Shown here: positions 1 to 8,721 of the stretch, in pieces
Layout: every line of letters starts with the position of its first letter
Position numbering within the stretch: the stretch's first letter is position 1
DNA from: Clostridium sp. BJN0001
GTDB lineage: Bacteria; Bacillota; Clostridia; Clostridiales; Clostridiaceae
Direction: 5' to 3'
Assembly (NCBI RefSeq): GCF_022869825.1
Contig: NZ_CP094971.1
Location: forward strand, 683,501-747,500
DNA length: 64,000 nt
Position numbers and translations under genes: made by a program
Notes under the pieces: generated by a model
Database searches by the model: none
Seen by the model: only the letters and a program-made list of their open reading frames with translations
What the model was told of the DNA's origin: nothing

Positions 1-2
1 AA

Positions 3-1337
3 GATAAAATTTCAGGTATTGCCCATTCTAAAGATTACACTTTTAATCATGTTTTAGTTGCAAAAGGCACACCCAAGATAGATGATGAACCTATAAAAGT
101 AAAAATGATCCATGAAGATAGAAATATTATAAATGATATTGCAGATAATGAAAAAATAGATTTTAAAGGAATCCATAAGATTGGAATAGTAAAAAAAGGT
201 GACATAGTGGCTGAAAAGGTACACGGAAAAGAAGGTTCTGATGGATTCGATGTTTATGGAAATGTAATAAAGAGGAAACCTGCAACAGATATAAAAATGG
301 TAGCAGGTCCTGGAACAAAACTTGAAGAAGATAAGATAATTGCAATATTTGAAGGAAGACCAGAAAGAAGTGGAAATGTATTTTCTGTAAAAAAGATATA
401 CGAAGTTCAAAATGTTGATTTAAAGACAGGGAATATTGATTTTATAGGTGATGTAAATATACTTGGAAATGTAAGTATAGGAATGAGTGTTAAAGCTGAT
501 AGTAATGTAAAGCTTTATGGAAATGCAGATTCATGTAAAATTGAAGCTGGAGGGAAAGTAGAAATACTTGGAAGCCTTCTTAATTCTACTGTGAATTCAG
601 GAATAAATGATGTTTATAATAAAAATTATTTGGACAACCTCTCTATACTTTATAAGGCAGTTGAGGAGATTATTTTATCGCTAAAACAGATAAGAGAAAC
701 AAATATGTTTAAGGATAAAAGAGTAGGCGAAATTGTAAAGGTATTAATAGAAACAAAACTAAAGAAATTACCTGATATATGTAAAAAGATTATTGAGTAT
801 AATATTCATAAACATGATAATCAAAATGTAATTTCTATTTTTGCTTATAATAAACTTATTGGAAATGGACCACTTAAAATAGAGAGTGGAACAGAACTTG
901 TTCAATTTAATAGTAAGATTCAAAAAGAGATTGATAGAATAAAAGAACTTGCATTTAATCCGTCAGACATAGATCTTTCATATATTCAAGCGTGCAATAT
1001 AAATTCTTCTGGAAATGTTAATATTACAGGAAAAGGACAATATGTATCTAATATAACATCACTTTATGATATTAATTTTATTCAGAATGGTTCTGTATGC
1101 AGAGGTGGAGTTTTAAAAGCTGGTGGACAAATAAATCTTAAAACTGTAGGAAGTGTTGCTGGAGTTTTAACAAGACTTATAGTTCCTAAAGATGGTAGAA
1201 TTAAAGCTGAAGTTGCGTATAATAATACGGAATTTTGTTTTGGAGAAAAAAGAATGGTACTAGATGTTTCCTCAAAAAATCTTGAGGCATATCTAGATAA
1301 AACAGGTGATATTCAAATCGATAAATTATTACTATGA
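3..1337 (+). CDS. fapA: Flagellar assembly protein A (FapA, DUF342), 5' truncated by window edge
   Basis: The reading frame is open from base 3, so the N-terminus lies outside the window and 444 residues remain. The visible part has the FapA/DUF342 pattern: a beta-rich region with repeated glycine turns (GKEGSDGFDVYGN, then DFIGDVNILGNVSIGMSV), followed by a helical insertion and a second beta-helix-like segment. FapA-family proteins are associated with polar flagellar assembly and with chemotaxis clusters in many bacteria; their biochemical role is poorly defined. It directly precedes cheW, 14 bases away. Its last codons contain a good sigma-28 promoter match (1298-1324). The first in-window ATG, at 105, is internal and is not the start. 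Family assignment is confident; function is inferred from the family. Confidence 0.85.
   Translation, partial: DKISGIAHSKDYTFNHVLVAKGTPKIDDEPIKVKMIHEDRNIINDIADNEKIDFKGIHKIGIVKKGDIVAEKVHGKEGSDGFDVYGNVIKRKPATDIKMVAGPGTKLEEDKIIAIFEGRPERSGNVFSVKKIYEVQNVDLKTGNIDFIGDVNILGNVSIGMSVKADSNVKLYGNADSCKIEAGGKVEILGSLLNSTVNSGINDVYNKNYLDNLSILYKAVEEIILSLKQIRETNMFKDKRVGEIVKVLIETKLKKLPDICKKIIEYNIHKHDNQNVISIFAYNKLIGNGPLKIESGTELVQFNSKIQKEIDRIKELAFNPSDIDLSYIQACNINSSGNVNITGKGQYVSNITSLYDINFIQNGSVCRGGVLKAGGQINLKTVGSVAGVLTRLIVPKDGRIKAEVAYNNTEFCFGEKRMVLDVSSKNLEAYLDKTGDIQIDKLLL
1298..1324 (+). promoter_or_regulatory. Candidate sigma-28 (SigD/FliA) promoter inside the 3' end of fapA
   Basis: TAAA at 1298-1301, a 15-base spacer, then ATCGATAA at 1317-1324. 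This fits the sigma-28 consensus TAAA-N15-GCCGATAA (4/4 and 6/8), and the -10 is identical to the candidate at 18415. It lies 28 bases upstream of the cheW start, so it could start a che-fliM-fliY transcript independently of fapA. No experimental support is available. Confidence 0.55.
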
Positions 1338-1351
1338 AGGTGAAATAGGTA

Positions 1352-1840
1352 ATGGAGAATACAAATATGAAGATTTTAATTTTTAATTTAAATAAGGAGT
1401 ACTATGCAACAGATATACAAAATGTTGAAAGAATACTAGGATATGAAACTCCGACAGAGCTACCTAATGCTCCTTACTTTGTAGAAGGAGTAATAAATCA
1501 GGAAGACAGTATACTTCCTATAATAGATATTTCTAAGGAATTTAAATTATCAACAGATATGCATGAGAAAAATTGTGCAAAAAAAATAATAGTAGTTAAA
1601 AGAGAAAAAAAGAAATTTGGAATAGTGGTTAACAATGTTTCTGAAGTTAAAGATGTCGATGAAAAATTAATTGAAGATGCACCTGAAATTACAAAAAATT
1701 CAAAAAGGGAATATATAAAGGGACTTATAAGGTTTGATAAAAAGATAGTAATATTACTTGACTTAGAAAAACTTCTCTCAAGTGGAGATGAGGATAAAAT
1801 CTTTAAAGGGGGAAGAGATGAATCAATTGGGAGAGGTTAA
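1352..1840 (+). CDS. cheW: Chemotaxis coupling protein CheW (first copy)
   Basis: A 162-residue CheW-domain protein. CheW couples chemoreceptors to the CheA kinase through its paired SH3-like beta barrels. Typical features are the start ILIFNLNKEYYATDI, the loop LPNAPYFVEGVINQ, and the C-terminal YIKGLIRFDKKIVILLDLEKLL. A GAAGGTGA ribosome binding site lies 8 bases before the ATG. It has about 20 more C-terminal residues than the second CheW at 7300, and its end overlaps the start of cheD. Having two CheW proteins in one cluster may allow different array compositions; that is inference. No receptor (MCP) gene is present in the window. Confidence 0.93.
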   Translation: MENTNMKILIFNLNKEYYATDIQNVERILGYETPTELPNAPYFVEGVINQEDSILPIIDISKEFKLSTDMHEKNCAKKIIVVKREKKKFGIVVNNVSEVKDVDEKLIEDAPEITKNSKREYIKGLIRFDKKIVILLDLEKLLSSGDEDKIFKGGRDESIGRG

Positions 1841-2309
1841 AGTTGGAATTGCAGATTTAAATATAGTGCTTGCACCTGATGTTATAATGACAATCGGATT
1901 AGGATCATGTGTAGGTATAGCTTTATATGATGGAATAAAAAAGATTGCAGGTTTATCTCATATAATGTTACCAGATAGTACTCAGTTTAAAAATGTAAAA
2001 AATGAAATGAAATTTGCAGACTCAGCTGTTCCGCTTTTGCTTAAAAAAATGGAATTAAAAGGATGCAGAAAACAAAATATAGTAGCCAAGATAGCTGGCG
2101 GAGCATCTATGTTTAATTTTAGTGATAAGAGCATAATAAGTGATATAGGAAAAAGGAATGGAGAGGCTGTAAAAAAAGCACTTGAAAAAGAAAACATAAG
2201 AATTATTGGAGAGGAACTTGGAGGAAACAAAGGACGAACAATGATTTTAGATTCCAATAGTGGTAGAGTAACTTTAAATGTTGTCGGTCAGGGTACTATT
2301 GAATTATAA
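1818..2309 (+). CDS. cheD: Chemoreceptor glutamine deamidase CheD
   Basis: CheD deamidates glutamines of methyl-accepting chemotaxis proteins and, in Bacillus-type systems, binds CheC to tune receptor activity. The catalytic Cys lies in GLGSCVG and the His in LSHIMLP, spaced as in the family. The C-terminal GGNKGRTMILDSNSGRV is also typical. The start was set at the ATG at 1818, preceded by AAAGGGGGA; a longer in-frame start at 1782 lies deep within cheW and lacks a ribosome binding site. With the chosen start it encodes 163 residues and overlaps cheW by 23 bases, suggesting translational coupling. Confidence 0.93.
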   Translation: MNQLGEVKVGIADLNIVLAPDVIMTIGLGSCVGIALYDGIKKIAGLSHIMLPDSTQFKNVKNEMKFADSAVPLLLKKMELKGCRKQNIVAKIAGGASMFNFSDKSIISDIGKRNGEAVKKALEKENIRIIGEELGGNKGRTMILDSNSGRVTLNVVGQGTIEL

Positions 2310-2328
2310 GAAGAAAAGGTGATACTAT

Positions 2329-3426
2329 ATGGAAAAAATCAAAATAATTATTGTAGATAATTCTGCTTTTATGAGAAAAATGATTGCAGATATTATAGAG
2401 TCAGAACCTAGTTTAGAATTAATAGCTAAATTTGGATCTGGTGAGGATTTATTATTAAAAGTTGATTCGTATAATCCAGATATTATCACATTAGATGCGA
2501 ATATGAGAAAACTTGATGGACTTTCTACGTTGAAAGAACTAAAGAAAAAGGGGAAGAATTATCCTGTAATAATGCTCACTAGCTTAACAAATGAAAAATC
2601 TGATTCTACACTTGAGTATATTGAAAATGGAGCTGCAGGTTTTGTAAAAAAACCAAATAATCAAGTTTCATTTGATGTAAATAAGTTAAAAATCAGTTTG
2701 CTTGCTGAAATTATGTCGATAGTAAATAAGAAAAGAATTAATAAACAAAATAAATTAAATATAAAAAAAATAAAAACTGATGGGAAAATAGTGCAAAAAA
2801 GCTATAATAATATTGAAAATAATGTTAAAATAGAGAAAAGAGTGTTAATTAGTTCAAATATAGAAGCTGTTGTCATAGGAGCTTCTACTGGAGGACCTAA
2901 AGCTCTGCAAGTAGTTTTACCTAATCTTCCAAATGATTTAAATGTCCCTGTATTTGTAGTTCAGCATATGCCAGCTAATTTTACAAAGGCTTTTGCTGAA
3001 AGACTAGATAAGTCGTGCAAAATGAGAGTACATGAAGCAGAAGATGGTATGATGATTGAAAAGAATAATATTTATATAGCTAAAGGTGGAAATCATATGG
3101 TGATTAAAAATAAACAAATGATTTCACTTAATGATGAGCCTCCGATATGGGGAGTAAAACCTGCAGTTGATAAGTTATTTAATTCAGCATCTAATATTTA
3201 TAAGGATAGATTGTTATCTGTTGTCCTAACAGGAATGGGCAGAGATGGAGCAAATGGTACTTCTACTATAAAAGATAATGGTGGGATTACAATTTCAGAA
3301 GATAAATCTACATGTACAATATATGGAATGCCTAAAGCTGCATATGAAACTGGAAAGGTTGATTATGTATTAGAAATTGATAAAATAGCAAAGACAATAA
3401 CAAGTATTGTATGTGATAGGAGGTAG
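2329..3426 (+). CDS. cheB: Chemotaxis methylesterase/response regulator CheB
   Basis: 365 residues: an N-terminal receiver domain (about 1-125), a Lys/Asn-rich linker (about 126-178) and a C-terminal methylesterase domain that removes methyl groups from receptor glutamates. The esterase triad is visible as Ser186 in GASTGG, His213 in VVQHMP, and the Asp in GMGRDG. The phospho-acceptor is Asp56 in TLDANM and the conserved Lys lies in FVKKP. The acidic metal-binding pair near residue 10, usually Asp-Asp, reads Asp10-Asn11, and the usual MPRMDG loop reads MRKLDG. The receiver may therefore be phosphorylated less efficiently. It lies between cheD and cheR, 3 bases from the latter. Confidence 0.95.
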   Translation: MEKIKIIIVDNSAFMRKMIADIIESEPSLELIAKFGSGEDLLLKVDSYNPDIITLDANMRKLDGLSTLKELKKKGKNYPVIMLTSLTNEKSDSTLEYIENGAAGFVKKPNNQVSFDVNKLKISLLAEIMSIVNKKRINKQNKLNIKKIKTDGKIVQKSYNNIENNVKIEKRVLISSNIEAVVIGASTGGPKALQVVLPNLPNDLNVPVFVVQHMPANFTKAFAERLDKSCKMRVHEAEDGMMIEKNNIYIAKGGNHMVIKNKQMISLNDEPPIWGVKPAVDKLFNSASNIYKDRLLSVVLTGMGRDGANGTSTIKDNGGITISEDKSTCTIYGMPKAAYETGKVDYVLEIDKIAKTITSIVCDRR

Positions 3427-3429
3427 GCT

Positions 3430-4197
3430 ATGGATTTTAATGAATTTCATAAATGGGTACAGAGAGAACTTGGAATTAATCTTTCTGCATACAAACCAGA
3501 ACAGCTTAATAGACGTATAAATAGCATAATGACGAGAAATGGAATAAGTTGTCTTTCTGATTATACTAAAGCTATAAAAAATGAGCCAGTTCAGAAACAA
3601 AAATTTCTTGATTTTATAACTATTAATGTAACTGAGTTTTTTAGAAATCCAGAACTATTTAAGCAACTTCAAAAACTACTTAAAGATGAATTATTAGTAA
3701 AAAACAGAAATTTAAAAATCTGGAGCGCGGCATGTTCTATAGGATGTGAGCCATATACTATTGCAATGATATTAAATGAACTTACACCACATATAAAACA
3801 TACTATTATCGCTACTGATATAGACAGCACAATACTTAAGAAAGCTAAAAAAGCTGAATACACAAAAAATGAGTTAAAATCAACAGATGATTATTACATA
3901 AAAAAATATTTTAATAAAGAAGATAATAAATACATTTTGAACAATTCAATTAAGTCAATGGTTACATTTAAGAAGCAAGATCTTATAATGGATCAGTATG
4001 AAAAAGAATTTGATCTTATTGTCTGTAGAAATGTAGTTATATATTTTAATAATGATACAAAAGAAAGTATCTATAGAAGATTTTCACAGTCTTTAAAAAA
4101 AGGCGGAATGCTATTTGTAGGAGCAACTGAAAGTATTTACAACTATAAAGATTATAATTTTGAAAAAGCTTCTACATTTATTTATAAAAAAATATAA
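3430..4197 (+). CDS. cheR: Chemotaxis protein methyltransferase CheR
   Basis: A 255-residue SAM-dependent methyltransferase that methylates receptor glutamates, opposing CheB. It has the all-helical N-terminal domain, the conserved NVTEFFRNPELF stretch, the SAM-binding motif IWSAACSIGCEPYT, and DLIVCRNVVIYF. The SAM-binding motif normally reads GEEPY; here the first Glu is Cys (GCEPY), an unusual change near the cofactor pocket. The length is normal for the family. The ribosome binding site GGAGG overlaps the end of cheB, and cheA follows 12 bases downstream. Confidence 0.95.
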   Translation: MDFNEFHKWVQRELGINLSAYKPEQLNRRINSIMTRNGISCLSDYTKAIKNEPVQKQKFLDFITINVTEFFRNPELFKQLQKLLKDELLVKNRNLKIWSAACSIGCEPYTIAMILNELTPHIKHTIIATDIDSTILKKAKKAEYTKNELKSTDDYYIKKYFNKEDNKYILNNSIKSMVTFKKQDLIMDQYEKEFDLIVCRNVVIYFNNDTKESIYRRFSQSLKKGGMLFVGATESIYNYKDYNFEKASTFIYKKI

Positions 4198-4209
4198 GGG
4201 GGAATAAAT

Positions 4210-6270
4210 ATGGATACATCTCAATATATGTCAATGTTTATTGAAGAATCATTAGATAATCTTCAAACTCTTAATGAATCTTTACTTGATTTGGAGCAAA
4301 ATCCAGAAGATATTGATAAAGTTAATGCAATTTTTAGAGTAGCTCATACAATAAAAGGTATGGCTGCAACTATGGGTTTCACTGATGTTGCTGAATTAAC
4401 ACATAAAATGGAAGATGTACTTGCAGAATTTAGATCAGGGGAATTAAAAGTAACTCAAGATGTTGTAACTGTATTATTTGATTGTCTAGATACTCTTGAA
4501 AAAATGATAGATAATATTCAAGAAGAATCAGACGATAAAGTTGATATAGATCCAATAATGAAAAAGCTTGAAAAAATAGCAGATGATAATAAAGGACAAA
4601 GAGGAGAAAAGCCTGAAAATAAAAAAGAGCCTGAAAAAGAAGCTGTACAGGAAGAAAAGAAAGATGAAGATGATTTTGTACTTAATGAGTATGATATTTC
4701 TGTAATAAAGCAGGCAAATGAAAAAGGCTTTACTGCATTAAGTGTAGATGTAAGCATAAGTAAAAACACACTCCTTAAATCTGCAAGAGCATTTTTAATC
4801 GTTAAAGATCTTGAAGATACTGGAGAAATAATTAAATCAGATCCACCAACAGAAGAAATTGAAAATGAAGAATTTGGATTTGAATTAAAATTTGTTCTAG
4901 TAACTAAGAATACTAAAGAGGAAATTGAACAAGTTGTAGAAGGTATTTCTGAAGTAACAAACGTAAAAGTAGAAGTAATAAATGCAGAGGAAATAGAAAA
5001 ACAGCGTAAAGATGCAAGTGATAAAGCTAAAGCTGAAGCACAGGATAAAAAAGCTGATGAACCTAAAAAGGAAGAAAAACCAAAGGTCACAAAAGCTAAG
5101 AAACCTGTTGAAAAGAAACCATCTAAAAAATCAGGAAAGAAAGTTCATCAGTCAGTAAGAGTAGATCTTGAAAGAATAGATAATCTTATGAACATGGTAT
5201 CAGAGCTTGTTATTTATAGAACAAGACTTGAACAAATAGTATCTGATCATAAGTCACCTGAACTTAGTGAAACTCTTGAGCAGATAGGAAGAACTACTTC
5301 TGATCTTCAAGACTTAGTAATGAAGATAAGAATGCTTCCACTTGACATAGTATTTAATAGATTCCCAAGAATGATAAGAGATATATCTGTAGAACTAAAT
5401 AAGAAGATTAACTTTGTTATAGAAGGTGCTGATACTGAACTTGATAGAACAGTAATAGATGAAATTGGAGAACCTTTAATCCATCTTCTTAGAAATGCAG
5501 CAGATCATGGTGTTGAGTCTAAAGAAGACAGACTTGCACAAGGAAAGACACCTGTTGGAACAGTTAAACTTGTAGCTTATCAAGAAGGAACTAAGGCACT
5601 TATAAAAGTTATTGATGATGGTGCTGGAATTAATCTTGAAAAGGTAAAGGAAAAAGCTGAACAAAAGGGCATAAATACAGATGGAATGTCAGATAATGAT
5701 ATTAAAAATCTTATTTTTGCACAAGGATTTAGTACAAATGAAGTTGTAACAGATATCTCTGGAAGAGGAGTTGGAATGGATGTTGTTAAGACAAAGATTG
5801 CAGCTCTTGGAGGAACAGTTGATCTTTATAGTGAAGAAGGAAAAGGTTCTACATTTACTATAAAACTCCCACTTACACTTCAGATAATTCAAGCGCTTTT
5901 AGTTAAAGTTGGAGAAGATACTTTAGCAATATCACTGGGATTTATCGATAGAGTAATAGACTATAAAGAAGAAAATATAAAGAGAACAAATGGAAAAGAA
6001 GTTATTGTTTATAGAGAAAATGTTATTCCACTTGTAAGATTAAATGAACGACTTAACATAGAATCTGGTGAAACAAACAAGAAATTTGTTATAATAGTTA
6101 ATGTAGGAGATAAAACTATAGGTCTTTTAGTTGATTCACTTATGGGACAGCAGGAAATAGTAATAAAACCTTTAGGAAAGACATTAAAGAATCTTGATGA
6201 GTACATAGGTGCTACAATATTAGGCAATGGACTAGTTACATTAATTCTTGATGTGGGTGCACTATTATAG
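4210..6270 (+). CDS. cheA: Chemotaxis sensor histidine kinase CheA
   Basis: 686 residues with the full P1-P5 architecture. P1 (Hpt, about 1-105) has phospho-accepting His46 in RVAHTIKG. A charged linker is followed by a P2-like CheY/CheB-binding region (about 155-260) and a Lys/Pro-rich linker (about 265-310). The dimerisation helix region begins near SVRVDLERIDNLMNMV. The ATPase domain has an N box (LLRNAADHG), DDGAGIN and GRGVGMDVV. The C-terminal CheW-like P5 ends in LGNGLVTLILDVGALL. It phosphorylates CheY and CheB. It is preceded by an AAGGGGGAA ribosome binding site, and cheC follows. Confidence 0.97.
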   Translation: MDTSQYMSMFIEESLDNLQTLNESLLDLEQNPEDIDKVNAIFRVAHTIKGMAATMGFTDVAELTHKMEDVLAEFRSGELKVTQDVVTVLFDCLDTLEKMIDNIQEESDDKVDIDPIMKKLEKIADDNKGQRGEKPENKKEPEKEAVQEEKKDEDDFVLNEYDISVIKQANEKGFTALSVDVSISKNTLLKSARAFLIVKDLEDTGEIIKSDPPTEEIENEEFGFELKFVLVTKNTKEEIEQVVEGISEVTNVKVEVINAEEIEKQRKDASDKAKAEAQDKKADEPKKEEKPKVTKAKKPVEKKPSKKSGKKVHQSVRVDLERIDNLMNMVSELVIYRTRLEQIVSDHKSPELSETLEQIGRTTSDLQDLVMKIRMLPLDIVFNRFPRMIRDISVELNKKINFVIEGADTELDRTVIDEIGEPLIHLLRNAADHGVESKEDRLAQGKTPVGTVKLVAYQEGTKALIKVIDDGAGINLEKVKEKAEQKGINTDGMSDNDIKNLIFAQGFSTNEVVTDISGRGVGMDVVKTKIAALGGTVDLYSEEGKGSTFTIKLPLTLQIIQALLVKVGEDTLAISLGFIDRVIDYKEENIKRTNGKEVIVYRENVIPLVRLNERLNIESGETNKKFVIIVNVGDKTIGLLVDSLMGQQEIVIKPLGKTLKNLDEYIGATILGNGLVTLILDVGALL

Positions 6271-6291
6271 GATAATACTAGAGGAGGATAT

Positions 6292-6891
6292 ATGGATAAT
6301 ATAGAATTAAATACAATGCAGCTTGATGCTTTAAAAGAAGTATCTAATATAGGAGCAGGAAATGCAGCTACATCGCTTTCTATGCTTCTTGGAAAAACAA
6401 TTGATATGACTGTTCCAGCTGTTAATATTATTTCTCTTCAAGACATTTTTGATCAAAATGGGGAAGACCTTGTTTGTGGCATAATAGTAAGAGTACTCGG
6501 AAGTATTGAAGGAAATGTTCTAATAGTATTTGATAAAGAGACAGCAGAAGATATTGTAAAGAGGCTTACTAATGGGGAAAGTGAAATTACAAGTGACATG
6601 GGTCAATCGGTATTATGTGAAATAGCAAATATTATATCAGGTTCATATATGAATGCAATTGCTAAGCTTACGAATTTATTAATAACTCCATCAGTGCCTG
6701 CTGTAAGTTATGATATGCTCGGAGCAATATTAAGCACTTCTTTTATAGAGGCAGATCAGTATGATGAACAGATATTAGATATTGAAACAGTATTTTTAAA
6801 TCAGAATAAAGAAAATATTGGAGGACATTTTTATTATATTCCTAAGCCTGGTTCGCTTGATAAAATATTAAAATCTATAGGAATAAATTAA
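6292..6891 (+). CDS. cheC: CheY-P phosphatase CheC
   Basis: 199 residues of the CheC/FliY/CheX phosphatase family, which dephosphorylates CheY-P and interacts with CheD. Both active-site helices are intact, each with the Glu-x2-Asn signature: LKEVSNIGAGNAA in the first half and LCEIANIISGSYM in the second. It has no CheY-binding N-terminal peptide and no C-terminal FliN domain, which separates it from FliY at 8714. It lies between cheA and cheY with a GAGGAGG ribosome binding site. Confidence 0.95.
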   Translation: MDNIELNTMQLDALKEVSNIGAGNAATSLSMLLGKTIDMTVPAVNIISLQDIFDQNGEDLVCGIIVRVLGSIEGNVLIVFDKETAEDIVKRLTNGESEITSDMGQSVLCEIANIISGSYMNAIAKLTNLLITPSVPAVSYDMLGAILSTSFIEADQYDEQILDIETVFLNQNKENIGGHFYYIPKPGSLDKILKSIGIN

Positions 6892-6907
6892 TTTTGGAGG
6901 TAACAAA

Positions 6908-7267
6908 ATGGCGAAAGTATTAATTGTAGATGATGCAGCTTTTATGAGAATGATGATAAAGGATATCCTAGAAAAAAATGGATATGAAATAGTAGGAGAA
7001 GCTAATAATGGTATAGTAGCATGTGACTTATATAAGAAAGAGAAACCAGACGTAGTCACAATGGATATCACAATGCCTGATATGGATGGTATAGAAGCAG
7101 TAAAACAGATAAAAGCATTTGATCCTAATGCTAAGATAGTTATGTGTTCTGCCATGGGACAACAGTCAATGGTAATGGATGCAATAAAAGCAGGAGCAAG
7201 AGATTTTATCGTAAAACCTTTTCAAGCTGACAGAGTTTTAGAAGCAATAAAAAAAGTTGTAGGGTAA
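6908..7267 (+). CDS. cheY: Chemotaxis response regulator CheY
   Basis: A 119-residue stand-alone receiver domain. The acidic pair is in VDDAAFMR, the phospho-acceptor Asp53 in TMDITMPDMDG, the switch Ser in CSAMGQQ, and the Lys in FIVKPFQ. In Gram-positive bacteria CheY-P binds FliM/FliY at the switch and promotes counterclockwise rotation. It sits directly between cheC and a second cheW, with a TTGGAGG ribosome binding site 6 bases before the ATG. Confidence 0.96.
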   Translation: MAKVLIVDDAAFMRMMIKDILEKNGYEIVGEANNGIVACDLYKKEKPDVVTMDITMPDMDGIEAVKQIKAFDPNAKIVMCSAMGQQSMVMDAIKAGARDFIVKPFQADRVLEAIKKVVG

Positions 7268-7299
7268 TTATTTTTATTAAAGAATAGGAGGAGGATTTT

Positions 7300-7704
7300 A
7301 TGCAGATTGTAGTATTTAGACTTGGTAATGAACATTTTGCAGTTGAAACAAGTATTGTTCAGAGTATAAATGATATGATGCCAACAACAAGAGTACCTAA
7401 AGCTCCTGTATATATAAAAGGCCTTATAAATTTAAGGGGAAGTATTAAATCACTTGTAGATATTAATTTATTACTTAATGTTAAGTCAGATAATGAACAA
7501 AATAGTATAATTATCCTTAATATTGAGGATGAAGAAATAGGAATTTCAGTAGATGAAGTGGAGGAAGTACTTGACGTTGATGAAAAAGATCTTCAAAGAG
7601 TAGGCAAAGAAGAAAATAGTAATCAGCCATATGTAAAAGGAATATTAGATTATGAAGACAAGCTTCTTACAGTTATTGATATCAATAAACTGATAAATAA
7701 ATAA
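7300..7704 (+). CDS. cheW: Chemotaxis coupling protein CheW (second copy)
   Basis: A 134-residue single CheW domain near the minimal family size. Recognisable elements are MQIVVFRLGNEHFAVE, the loop TRVPKAPVYIKGLINLRG, and the C-terminal YVKGILDYEDKLLTVID. It couples receptors to CheA. It is only distantly similar to the CheW at 1352 and lacks that copy's charged tail, so it is not a recent duplicate. It is followed by fliM, which links the chemotaxis block to the switch genes. Confidence 0.93.
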   Translation: MQIVVFRLGNEHFAVETSIVQSINDMMPTTRVPKAPVYIKGLINLRGSIKSLVDINLLLNVKSDNEQNSIIILNIEDEEIGISVDEVEEVLDVDEKDLQRVGKEENSNQPYVKGILDYEDKLLTVIDINKLINK

Positions 7705-7725
7705 TGAATGAAATGAGGTAGAAAA

Positions 7726-8721
7726 ATGGCAGATGTTTTATCACAAAATGAAATAGATGCCTTGTTATCAGCTCTATCCACAGGAGAGCTGGAACCAGAA
7801 GAGGTTGGAAAAGACGAAGAAAAACATAAAGTAAAAGTATATGATTTTAGAAGCCCTCAGAAATTTTCAAAAGAACATATAAGGACGCTTGAAGTAGTGC
7901 ATGATAATTATGCAAGAATTTTATCTAATTATCTCACAGCTCAGGTACGTCAGAATATAAAAATTAAAGTAGAAACAGTTGAACAGGTTCCATATGAAGA
8001 ATTTATACATTCTGTTCAAAATCCTACAATAATAACATTATTTAAGATGCCTCCGCTTACAGGAAATATTATATTAGAGACTAATCCACAGTTTTCTTTA
8101 GAAGTTATTGATATTCTATTAGGTGGAAATGGTGATAGAAAAATTGAAGTAAAAGAATTTACTGATATAGATAAAAATATAATGCTTCATGTTACAAGTG
8201 GTATGATTCAGAATCTTAAACTTGCATGGAACGGTGTTTTAAATGTTAAACCTGAAGTTGTAGGAATAGAAACTAACCCTGCTTTAAATCAGACACTAGC
8301 TCCAAATGAACCAGTTGCGTTAATTACATTTTCTGTTGAAATGGGTAAGACAAGTACTTTTGTAAATATGTGTATACCATATTTATGTATAGAAAAGCAG
8401 CTGGATAGTTTGGTTGTACAATATAAATTTCAGAGTTCAGATGAAGAGGCTCTTGTTGATTCAAGAAATAAGGTACAAAATGGAATTAAAAAAGTTGATG
8501 TTGATATATTGGCACAACTTGGAAAGACAGATATTAGCGTCTATGATTTTTTGAAACTTACAGTTGGAGATATTATAAAACTAGATGAAAGAGCTTCATC
8601 ACCTATAAAGGTTTATGTTGGAGATCAGGAATGTTATTACGCAAAACCTGGAACTACTGGCAAGAATATGGGCGTAATGATACTAGATGTTACAGATAAG
8701 GAAGTGAGAGTAGATGGGTGA
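7726..8721 (+). CDS. fliM: Flagellar motor switch protein FliM
   Basis: 331 residues. The N-terminal CheY-P-binding peptide LSQNEIDALLSAL (about residues 5-17) is followed by the CheC-like middle domain, starting near YDFRSPQKFSKEHIRTLE, and a C-terminal FliN/SpoA-like domain (LGKTDISVYDFLKLTVGDIIKL). It forms the C-ring layer that receives the CheY signal. Its last 8 bases overlap the start of fliY, indicating coupled translation of the two switch subunits. Confidence 0.96.
   Translation: MADVLSQNEIDALLSALSTGELEPEEVGKDEEKHKVKVYDFRSPQKFSKEHIRTLEVVHDNYARILSNYLTAQVRQNIKIKVETVEQVPYEEFIHSVQNPTIITLFKMPPLTGNIILETNPQFSLEVIDILLGGNGDRKIEVKEFTDIDKNIMLHVTSGMIQNLKLAWNGVLNVKPEVVGIETNPALNQTLAPNEPVALITFSVEMGKTSTFVNMCIPYLCIEKQLDSLVVQYKFQSSDEEALVDSRNKVQNGIKKVDVDILAQLGKTDISVYDFLKLTVGDIIKLDERASSPIKVYVGDQECYYAKPGTTGKNMGVMILDVTDKEVRVDG

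Noticed and set aside
4518..5090. Long open frame on the minus strand opposite cheA
   Set aside because: Ser/Phe-rich translation typical of the complement of Lys/Glu-rich coding DNA, no ribosome binding site, and the plus strand encodes the CheA linker and P2 domain.
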